A stretch of DNA of 12,881 nucleotides from Gemmataceae bacterium. Lineage in GTDB: Bacteria > Planctomycetota > Planctomycetia > Gemmatales > Gemmataceae. The DNA is taken from contig JADLBT010000039.1 in NCBI GenBank assembly GCA_020847555.1, positions 1 through 12,881 on the forward strand. Direction: 5' to 3'. The notes below the pieces were generated by a model. It saw nothing but the letters and a program-made list of their open reading frames with translations, did no database searches and was not told the origin of the DNA. Both the position numbers and the translations under genes were made by a program. The number at the start of each line of letters is the position of its first letter. The first letter of the stretch is position 1. Below, one piece after another: positions 7,401 to 12,881 of this stretch.

Positions 7401-8345
7401 CTGACCCGGCTGCGCTACCTCGACGCCGTCCACCCGCCGCGCCCGCAGATCGTCTTCGAGGGTGACGCCCCGGCCGACGCGAGCGGCAACCAGCAGCTCG
7501 CCGAGCTACTCCGAACGTCTCCTCCCGCCGGCACGAAGTCGGCGACCGCGTGGCTGGGCGACGCGGTGGCGATCAAGCCGCCGACCGCCGCAGTGTTCCG
7601 CGCCCAGACCGACAACCACCTGCTCATCCTCGGCCAGCAGGACGAGGCGGCCCTCGGCATGCTCGCGGTGGCGCTCGTGAGTCTGGCCGCCCACCACCGC
7701 TCACCGCAAGGCGCCCGGTTCTACATCCTCGACGGCACCCCGGACGATTCGCCGCACCGCGATTACTGGCCGCGCCTGGCGGCGCTGCTGCCCGACACGG
7801 TGCGCCTGGGCGGAGTGCGCGAACTGCCGGCGCTGCTCGCCGAGGTGGCCGCGGAGGTGGAGCGCCGCCAGGGGACGAGCGAGGCGGCGCCGTGCTACCT
7901 GATCGTGTACGGGCTGCACCGCTTCCGCGACCTGCGCAAGGCGGACGACGACTTCGGGTTTGGGCGGCGCGAGGAGAAGGCGACGCCGGCCCAGCAGTTC
8001 GCGACGATCCTGCGCGAGGGGCCGCTGCTGGGGGTGCATGCGCTCGTCTGGTGCGACACGCTGGCGAACGTGAACCGCGCCCTGGACCGGCAGGCGCTGC
8101 GCGGCTTCGAGATGAAGGTGCTGTTCCAGATGAGCGCGACCGACAGCAGCCTGCTCATCGACACACCGCTGGCGAGCAAGCTCGGGCCGTACCGGGCGTA
8201 CTTCCACAGCGAGGACCAGGGGCGGTTGGAGAAGTTCCGCCCGTACCGCCCGCCGTCCCCCGCGTGGCTCGCCGAGGCTGGCAACCTGCTCACCGGGGCG
8301 CAGGAAGCCGAAAACCAGCCGGAGGCATGCGCTGCCCCAAAGTGA
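4455..8345 (+). CDS. Membrane-anchored FtsK/SpoIIIE-type ATPase, putative type VII-like secretion motor
   Basis: The product has 1296 residues. ATG 4455 is the first start after an in-frame TGA at 4434. Residues 1-170 form a long charged coiled coil. Two membrane segments follow (about 211-229 and 234-252), with a short turn between them, then a second coiled coil (about 265-405). Three ATPase-like lobes follow. Lobe 1 (about 440-735) has no P-loop (GSLLLRARDEG at 486-496) but keeps VRFTIVDP. Lobe 2 (about 740-985) is canonical: Walker A GKTGSGKS (758-765), LYLVDFKKG, Walker B LLIVDE ending D866-E867, then GSQTLGG. Lobe 3 (about 1010-1265) has a degenerate loop (LGQQDEAALG) and FYILDG. EccC/EssC motors of type VII systems also have several lobes of unequal activity, but many carry FHA domains, absent here. 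With WXG100-like proteins next door, an export motor is the best reading. A DNA translocase such as FtsK is less likely, as no gamma DNA-binding domain is seen. Confidence 0.93.
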   Translation: MTDSSLIEQQRTILQELATLAEETAAAERQIEAEFTSRQQTVEREFQQVRQETTTRHTTERETAEKRLADAQTRMRAEFDAAHVATQNEIKARLGAVTQAYNAGKEKNKAEFEEASWTIGAVCEAAVNRTATQLRETQEHVGKQREILRDLQDRADKAAAEWRPRGDDEADGPPPPSAAPVDPAEGIAAAAAELDRLADAVLPTFARRRRVVWLAAVACLVATAPLPFVTDAHYWPAVGLVAAVLLVVLGSARLVALTRPKVFAARATVRRLAADAEAWCVQHLEEVRAQGAAEREAARAKQARDLEDAQARYQTQRTILKQIRDTDWQRTEQELRERWAVVRKRHDAEARRLEEVGRAGLAEIEEHYRAEGQQIDDNYYRSLEDNRRRREAGWTALIGRWRAGLDRTATMARAIDDTCNRFFPAWDDPAWDAWTPPQDIPPVLRFGTYEVSLERVSAALPEDERLRATWLAPFTLPAGLPFPQRGSLLLRARDEGRSAAVAALQALMLRLLTTIPPGKVRFTIVDPVGLGQNFAAFMHLADHDEALVGSRIWTETTHIEQRLADLTGHMENVIQKYLRNQFQNIQEYNAHAGEVAEPFRVLVVANFPVNFSLEAARRLVSIATSGPRCGVYTLIALDEAQPVPQGFRSEDLEAGSAILTWAKDRFGWREPDFAKYPLALDGSPPADLCNRLMQQVGEAARAANRVEVPFEFIAPPAEQWWQRDSRSGLAVPLGRAGATKRQELRLGQGTAHHVLIAGKTGSGKSTLLHALITNLALCYSPDEVELYLVDFKKGVEFKTYAAEHLPHARVVAIESEREFGLSVLQRLDAELTRRGELFRQAGAQNLAGYRNQPDQPVLPRVLLIVDEFQEFFVEDDRLAQEAARLLDRLVRQGRAFGMHVLLGSQTLGGANTLARSTLDQMTVRIALQCSEADAHIILSEDNGAARLLSRPGEAIYNDANGLVEGNNPFQVVWLADAAREEYLTRLRYLDAVHPPRPQIVFEGDAPADASGNQQLAELLRTSPPAGTKSATAWLGDAVAIKPPTAAVFRAQTDNHLLILGQQDEAALGMLAVALVSLAAHHRSPQGARFYILDGTPDDSPHRDYWPRLAALLPDTVRLGGVRELPALLAEVAAEVERRQGTSEAAPCYLIVYGLHRFRDLRKADDDFGFGRREEKATPAQQFATILREGPLLGVHALVWCDTLANVNRALDRQALRGFEMKVLFQMSATDSSLLIDTPLASKLGPYRAYFHSEDQGRLEKFRPYRPPSPAWLAEAGNLLTGAQEAENQPEACAAPK

Positions 8346-8723
8346 GAGAAGAGAGGAAGCGCGGCTGGCTCTGCGCACCAGCTGACATGAACGTCCTGCG
8401 CGGCACCGGCGGACTGGGTCCGGCCGCCGAGTCGCGGGAGAATAGAGACAGAATTGTGAGAATCCTCTTGCCTTTCGGCGCGCGGCCCGGATAATCCCTT
8501 TGACTCCGATTCATTAGCGCCATGAACGCGCTCCACCCGGCGCCCGCCCGCGCCCGCCGCCGGGCCAGGTTTGGCCGTCTCCCGCTTCTACCGGACGGCC
8601 GGAATTGCCTGTCACCTCGGCGGTTCGGGGCGTCGTCACCCACTCGAACCAACCGCCACCGTTCGCACCGGGACAGAAGGGGCCTGGATAAAGGATTCCT
8701 CGCGTGTTCGAGAGGGCCAGGTC
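8346..8723. other. Intergenic region (378 bases) between the ATPase and the protease, no convincing gene
   Basis: No reading frame here has a recognisable family or a good ribosome-binding site. A small hairpin CGGAC-TGG-GTCCG (8410-8422) and a 5-bp GCTGG/CCAGC pairing near 8365-8385 lack T-tracts, so no terminator can be called for the ATPase gene. A promoter-like pair of hexamers lies at 8468-8495. The protease ribosome-binding site AGAGGG is at 8711-8716. The gap and candidate promoter suggest that the protease is transcribed separately from the cluster. Confidence 0.55.
8468..8495 (+). promoter_or_regulatory. Candidate sigma-70-type promoter for the protease gene
   Basis: TTGCCT (8468-8473, four of six against TTGACA) is followed after 16 bases by GATAAT (8490-8495, five of six against TATAAT). 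It lies in a locally AT-richer patch and would give a leader of about 220 bases before ATG 8724, which is long. The match is by eye only, and promoter consensus is poorly defined in planctomycetes. Confidence 0.3.
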
Positions 8724-11700
8724 ATGCGCAAACCCCGAATCGGTAGTCGTCCCGCGCGCCGCTCCCCGGCGCCGCCCCTGCTGGAACTTTTGGAAGACCG
8801 TACCTTACTGAACGGCGCTCCCGCCGGCCCGCAGGCCGTCGCGCTGGATGCTGCCTTCGCTGCTGACCGCATCCTTGTCCGCTTTCGTCCGGAGGCGTCC
8901 GTCGCCGGCAAGGCGGCCCTGCCCGGCTCTCAGCTCGGCGCCAGCGCCGGCCTGGTCCCTGGTCTGCGCGAGGTCACCCTGGCTCCCGGCGTCTCCGTCG
9001 CGGACGCCGTCGCCGCCTACCAGGCCGACCCGTCCGTCCTGTACGCCCACCCGGATTACCGGGTCCACGTCGCCCTCGTGCCGAACGACCCGCGGTTCAA
9101 CTCCCTCTGGGGGATGAACAACGTCGGCCAGACCGGCGGCACCGCCGACGCCGACATCGACGCCGTCGAGGCCTGGGACCGCACCACCGGCAACGGTTCG
9201 ACTGTCGTCGCCGTCATCGACACCGGGGTCGATTACACCCACCCGGACCTGGCCGCCAACATCTGGACCAACACGCCCGAGGCGAACGGGGCAGCGGGGG
9301 TGGACGACGACGGCAACGGCTACGTCGATGACGTCCACGGGTACGACTTCGCCAACAACGACGGCGACCCGATGGACGATCACTTCCACGGCACCCACGT
9401 CGCCGGCACCATCGGGGCCGTCGGCAACAACGGCGTGGGCGTGGCCGGCGTCAGCTGGGACGTGCAGATCATGGCCCTGAAGTTCCTGGACGCGAACGGG
9501 AGCGGGTTCCTGAGCGACGCCATCCGGGCCATCGATTACGCGGCGGCCATGGGCGCCACCGTCTCCAACAACAGCTGGGGCGGCGGCGGGTTCGAGCAAG
9601 CTTTAAAAGACGCCATCAGCAACGCAGCCTCTCGCGGCCACATCTTCGTTGCCGCTGCCGGCAACGACGGAACCAACAACGACGTCTTCCCGGCCTACCC
9701 GGCCAGTTACGACCTGGACAACATCATCGCCGTCGCCGCCACCGACCACAACGACAACCTGGCCGGGTTCTCCAACTACGGCGCCGCCGCGGTGGATCTC
9801 GGCGCCCCCGGCGTGGACATCCACAGCACCCTGCCCACCCGCGTGACCGACGCGATGCAGCAGTACGGCCTCAGCGCGAACTACGGCACCATCAGCGGCA
9901 CGTCGATGGCCACCCCGCATGTGACCGGCGTGGTCGCCCTGGTCCACGACCTGCACCCGACCTGGTCCTACACCCAGATCATCAACCAGGTGCTCGCGAC
10001 GGTGGACCCGGTCAGCGCCCTGGCAACCACGACCGCGACCGGCGGCCGGCTCAACGCGGCGGCCGCCATCGGCAACCCGCTCCCGGACTCGACCGGCCCG
10101 CGCGTGACCGCCGCCACCCCGACCGGCACCACCGTCGGCCCGGTCGAGCGTGTCACGCTGACGTTCAGCGAGGCCGTCACCGGGTTCGCGGCCGATGACG
10201 CCACCTTCACCGGACCGTCCGGCCCGATCGCCGTCACCGTCGCCGAGGTGGCCGGCTCCGGCGGTAAGCGCTTCGACGTCGCGTTCACCCCGCAGGACGA
10301 ACTGGGCGACTACACTCTCACCGTCCGCCCGGACATCTTCGACCTGGCCGGCAACCCCCTCGATCAGGACCGCAACGGGATCGGCGGGCAGCCCGGGGAC
10401 GTCTACACCACCACGTTCACCCTGAGTGGGGCGCTGGTCGTGGAGTCGGCCGACGTGCCTGCCCCGCTGCCGCCGTTCAGCATCCTGATCTCGGAGCTGG
10501 TCGTCAGCCAGGACGTCACCATCGGGGATCTCAACGTCCAGCTCGACATCACTCACGGCGTCGTTGGCAACCTCTACATCTCGCTGATCTCCCCCGCCGG
10601 GACGGAGGTCATCCTCTCGTATTTCAACGGCGGCTCCGGAAACAACTTCGCGGACACCATCTTCGACGACGAGGCGGCCCTGCCCATCAGCTCGGGGGCG
10701 GCCCCGTTTGCCGGCTCGTACCAGCCCGATATGCCCCTGAGCGACCTCGACGGCGAGAACGCCCGGGGAACCTGGTCGTTGTGGGTGGAGAGCTGGGAGT
10801 TCTTCGAGTCCGGCACCCTCAACTCCTGGTCCGTGATCATCCAGCCGAGCGGCGGCGGGCCGCCCCCGCCGCCCCCGCCGCCGCCGCCCCCGGTCAACTC
10901 CCCGCCCATTCCGGCCGACGACTGGGCCGACACGTTGGAGGACACCGCCGTCACGGTGCGGGTTCTGGACAACGACACCGACCCGGACGGCGACTCGCTC
11001 CGGGTGACTGCCCTCGACTCCGTGTGGGGGGGGACGGCAGTGATCAACGCCGACAACACGATCGCGTTCACGCCGGACCCGAATTTCAACAGCTACTGGA
11101 ACGGCGACGCCTCGTTCGGCTACACCGTCGAGGACGGCCGCGGCGGCTCCAGCTGGGCGTGGGTGACGATCCACGTCGAGCCGGTCAACGACGCCCCAAC
11201 CGCCGTAAACGACCAGGCGGCCGGCTACACGGACGTCCCGCTGACGTTCAGCTGGACGACCGCCGACTCGCCGCTGGACGCGAACGACTACGACGTGGAT
11301 GGGGACCTCGTGTGGCTCAGCGCGGTCGTCAACGCGACCCACGGCACGGCCGTCCTCGCGCCGGACGGTTCCGTCACCTTCACCCCCGAGCTGGACTACA
11401 TCGGCACGGCCACCTTCGAGTACACCCTGACGGACGGCGCGCTGACCTCCGTCGGCCGGGTGACGATCACGCTCACGAAGGTCGTCTACCTCTCGACAGC
11501 AGAACCGGGCACCGTGACCGGGACCGACGGCGTGCGGGTGGCGTTCGACGACAGCGACATCCTGCAGCTGACCGTCAGTCCCGGCGGCACATATGGATAC
11601 CGTCTGTACTTCGACGCCAGCGACGTCGGCCTGACCACCAACAACGAGGACGTCGATGCGTTCACGGTCCTGTGGGACGGGTCGATCCTGATCTCGACCG

Positions 11701-12737
11701 TGGGCGCGTTCTCCGTCCCGCGCCTGGGCGGCGGTTCGATCACCGGGTCCGGGGAAGATCTGCTGATCTTCTACCCCAACAGGGTCGGCTCGAGCACGGC
11801 CGGGTGGTGGGATCTGTACTTCGACGGGAGCGATGTCGGCCTGAGCGGGACGGCCGAGAACATCGACGGCGTCGCCGCCCTGAGCGACGGCCGAATCCTG
11901 ATTTCGACGACCGGCAATGTCAGTGTTCCAGGCGTCTCCGGCGCGGACACTGACCTGCTGGCCTTCACGCCCTGGCTCCTGGGCACGGACACCGACGGCT
12001 GGTGGGAACTCTACTTTGACGGCAGCGACGTCGGTCTGTCGAACAGCACTGCCGAGGACATCGACTCGGTCGCCGTGCGGGAGGCTCCGCTCGGGCTACC
12101 GACCCTGTACTTCTCGACGCTCGGCAATTTTGCCGTCCCCGGGCGGAGCGGCGCCAACGAGGACGTCCTCGCGTTCAACCCGACAAACCTTGGCCCGACC
12201 ACCAGCGGCACGTACCGCTCGACCCTTGTGCTGGACGGCAGTACGTACGGGCTGGCCGCCTTCAACGTGGACGGGTTCGCCTTCGCGCCCGTTCCGCCCG
12301 TGGGCGGGGCGGCGAACACGGTCCCCCACACATCCAGGGGGTTCGGGGCGAGGTCGCTTCTCGCGCCCGGCGTCGCCGTTTTCACGTCCGGCCGGCAGGG
12401 GGCCGCGGAGGGCACGGGCAGGTGGGGCGAGCAGCCGGTTCAGGAACGGGGCCGGTCCTCGACCAGAGCCCGCGCGGCAGCGGCCGAGCCCGAGAGCCCG
12501 CCCGCCGCGGTCTCCCCGTCAGCGGAGCGCCACGGGGACGCGGCGCGATCCAGTGGTTTGCTGGCGCAGTCCCCGCTGACCGACGTGGTATCCGCCCTCT
12601 TTGCAGCCCAGGAGAAGGATCGGCGCGACCGCGAGGCGTCGCTGCCGTCGGGGCTGGACGCGGTCCTTGAGATCGATGACGCGGGCGGGGGATGGATGGG
12701 CCGGCGGGGCGCAGGACGAAGGGGAGGCCGGGCGTAA
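8724..12737 (+). CDS. Secreted multidomain subtilisin-like (S8) serine protease with LEPR-XLL-type N-terminus
   Basis: The product has 1337 residues. ATG 8724 (MRKPR...) is chosen for AGAGGG seven bases upstream and because it puts the LEPR-XLL-type motif LELLEDRTLLNG at residues 20-31, as in other planctomycete exported proteins. Residues about 48-115 form a propeptide. The S8 domain (about 125-450) has Asp166 (VIDTGVD), His222 (HGTHVAG), oxyanion Asn314 (AAGNDG) and Ser394 (GTSMATPH), so it should be active. A calcium-loop-like DDDGNGYVDD lies at 194-203. Then come an Ig-like domain (about 455-570), a proprotein-convertase P-domain (about 585-710), 11 prolines (713-723), two cadherin-like repeats (about 725-819 and 820-915), repeats of about 70 residues (920-1190) and a low-complexity tail. 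It probably acts at the cell surface. Mycosins also sit in ESX loci, but they are short and membrane-anchored; no C-terminal membrane segment is seen here. Confidence 0.94.
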   Translation: MRKPRIGSRPARRSPAPPLLELLEDRTLLNGAPAGPQAVALDAAFAADRILVRFRPEASVAGKAALPGSQLGASAGLVPGLREVTLAPGVSVADAVAAYQADPSVLYAHPDYRVHVALVPNDPRFNSLWGMNNVGQTGGTADADIDAVEAWDRTTGNGSTVVAVIDTGVDYTHPDLAANIWTNTPEANGAAGVDDDGNGYVDDVHGYDFANNDGDPMDDHFHGTHVAGTIGAVGNNGVGVAGVSWDVQIMALKFLDANGSGFLSDAIRAIDYAAAMGATVSNNSWGGGGFEQALKDAISNAASRGHIFVAAAGNDGTNNDVFPAYPASYDLDNIIAVAATDHNDNLAGFSNYGAAAVDLGAPGVDIHSTLPTRVTDAMQQYGLSANYGTISGTSMATPHVTGVVALVHDLHPTWSYTQIINQVLATVDPVSALATTTATGGRLNAAAAIGNPLPDSTGPRVTAATPTGTTVGPVERVTLTFSEAVTGFAADDATFTGPSGPIAVTVAEVAGSGGKRFDVAFTPQDELGDYTLTVRPDIFDLAGNPLDQDRNGIGGQPGDVYTTTFTLSGALVVESADVPAPLPPFSILISELVVSQDVTIGDLNVQLDITHGVVGNLYISLISPAGTEVILSYFNGGSGNNFADTIFDDEAALPISSGAAPFAGSYQPDMPLSDLDGENARGTWSLWVESWEFFESGTLNSWSVIIQPSGGGPPPPPPPPPPPVNSPPIPADDWADTLEDTAVTVRVLDNDTDPDGDSLRVTALDSVWGGTAVINADNTIAFTPDPNFNSYWNGDASFGYTVEDGRGGSSWAWVTIHVEPVNDAPTAVNDQAAGYTDVPLTFSWTTADSPLDANDYDVDGDLVWLSAVVNATHGTAVLAPDGSVTFTPELDYIGTATFEYTLTDGALTSVGRVTITLTKVVYLSTAEPGTVTGTDGVRVAFDDSDILQLTVSPGGTYGYRLYFDASDVGLTTNNEDVDAFTVLWDGSILISTVGAFSVPRLGGGSITGSGEDLLIFYPNRVGSSTAGWWDLYFDGSDVGLSGTAENIDGVAALSDGRILISTTGNVSVPGVSGADTDLLAFTPWLLGTDTDGWWELYFDGSDVGLSNSTAEDIDSVAVREAPLGLPTLYFSTLGNFAVPGRSGANEDVLAFNPTNLGPTTSGTYRSTLVLDGSTYGLAAFNVDGFAFAPVPPVGGAANTVPHTSRGFGARSLLAPGVAVFTSGRQGAAEGTGRWGEQPVQERGRSSTRARAAAAEPESPPAAVSPSAERHGDAARSSGLLAQSPLTDVVSALFAAQEKDRRDREASLPSGLDAVLEIDDAGGGWMGRRGAGRRGGRA
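10860..10892 (+). repeat. Poly-proline codon run (11 prolines) in the protease gene
   Basis: Eleven consecutive CCG/CCC codons encode residues 713-723, between the P-domain and the first cadherin-like repeat. The run is probably a stiff spacer. Such runs stall ribosomes and usually depend on elongation factor P, and their length tends to vary between strains by slippage. Confidence 0.9.
11481..12293 (+). repeat. Tandem protein repeats of about 65-70 residues in the C-terminal part of the protease
   Basis: The unit begins LYFDxSDVGL and continues with E-[DN]-[IV]-D, ILIST-x-G, a FSVP-like step, G-x-x-[ED]-DLL-x-F-x-P and T-x-G-x-W. Copies start at residues 961, 1031 and 1096. A degenerate fourth copy begins near 1167 (TLVLDGS...NVDGFAF), and a partial leading copy covers about 920-960 (VVYLST...DILQLTV). 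Periodicity of alternating strands suggests a propeller-like or solenoid beta fold. I do not recognise a named family. Confidence 0.8.
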
Positions 12738-12881
12738 CGGTAGAGGGAAGCCGGAACCCCTCAGTGGGTCCAAAAGGAAGAATGAAAGCCCGTGAGTGGT
12801 ATCCCGTGGGCGCAGTGCTGGAGACCTGGCCCACGGGACGCCACCCGTGGACTTTCGAGCGAGCGGACCAAAAGCCAGTGC
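12738..12881. other. Intergenic region downstream of the protease, no gene seen
   Basis: The last 144 bases hold no supported reading frame. Their main content is the overlapping inverted repeats at 12802-12850. The region ends at the window edge, so what lies downstream is unknown. Confidence 0.6.
12802..12850 (+). terminator. Overlapping hairpins downstream of the protease, possible terminator or attenuator
   Basis: TCCCGTGGGC (12802-12811) pairs perfectly over 10 bases with GCCCACGGGA (12829-12838) across a 17-base loop. The core of the second arm, CCACGGG (12831-12837), can instead pair with CCCGTGG (12844-12850) across a six-base loop. The two hairpins exclude each other. No T-tract follows, so rho-independent termination is not assured. 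Position, 64 bases after the protease stop, fits a transcript end or a leader of an unseen downstream gene. Confidence 0.4.

Noticed and set aside
4221..7433. A 1070-codon open frame on the minus strand opposite the FtsK-type gene.
   Set aside because: It mirrors the codon pattern of the real gene in GC-rich DNA, has no recognisable domain, and covers the well-supported Walker-motif region in antisense.
8571..8723. An upstream in-frame ATG that would lengthen the protease by 51 residues.
   Set aside because: The extra residues have no signal-like character, and ATG 8724 has a ribosome-binding site and places the LEPR-XLL-type motif at its usual distance from the start.
8522..8746. A 74-codon plus-strand frame upstream of the protease.
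   Set aside because: Arg/Pro-rich translation without a family signature or a convincing ribosome-binding site; it overlaps the protease start.
9603..11342. A 579-codon minus-strand open frame opposite the protease gene.
   Set aside because: Low-complexity Arg/Gly/Val-rich translation with no domain; it is antisense to clear S8, P-domain and cadherin-like sequence.
1..12881. CRISPR arrays, tRNA or rRNA genes, insertion sequences, attachment sites.
   Set aside because: I saw no regularly spaced short repeats, no tRNA or rRNA-like stretches and no transposase or integrase reading frames in the window.

Overview
The window is GC-rich bacterial DNA, most likely from a planctomycete of the Gemmata/Gemmataceae type. 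The strongest clue is the N-terminal LEPR-XLL-type motif (LELLEDRTLLNG) of the secreted protease, an export-associated signature typical of planctomycetes. Long multidomain surface proteins, TPR proteins and WXG100/FtsK clusters also fit that group. The taxon is inferred from protein style, not from a marker gene.

Layout. (1) Bases 1-1231, minus strand: the N-terminal 410 residues of a secreted glycoside hydrolase of GH5 (cellulase) type, with a jelly-roll-like domain ahead of the catalytic barrel; the gene runs off the left edge. (2) Bases 1232-1810: a divergent intergenic region without a convincing gene. (3) Bases 1811-8345, plus strand: a compact five-gene cluster coding for a TPR protein, a WXG100-like protein, a 167-residue helical protein, a 70-residue helical protein and a 1296-residue membrane-anchored FtsK/SpoIIIE ATPase. 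The first four genes are only 4-35 bases apart. The last is separated by 140 bases that hold a near-perfect 20-bp hairpin and a second hairpin overlapping the likely ftsK ribosome-binding site. (4) Bases 8346-8723: intergenic, with a candidate promoter. (5) Bases 8724-12737, plus strand: a 1337-residue secreted subtilisin-like protease with propeptide, S8 domain, Ig-like domain, P-domain, two cadherin-like repeats and a run of about 70-residue repeats. (6) Bases 12738-12881: intergenic, with overlapping, mutually exclusive hairpins.

How it may work. WXG100 proteins encoded beside a multi-lobed FtsK/SpoIIIE ATPase are the hallmark of type VII (ESX/Yuk-like) secretion. Here all three small proteins carry the same W-x-D-x5-aromatic-x3-hydrophobic signature, the spacing of the WXG100 hairpin with Asp in place of Gly. 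I infer a minimal, divergent type VII-like export system: the ATPase at the membrane, the small helical proteins as substrates or partners, and the TPR protein as scaffold or adaptor. No EccB/EccD/EccE, YukD/EsaB or FHA-domain equivalents are visible. The downstream S8 protease recalls the mycosins of mycobacterial ESX loci in position, but its architecture is quite different and the link may be accidental.
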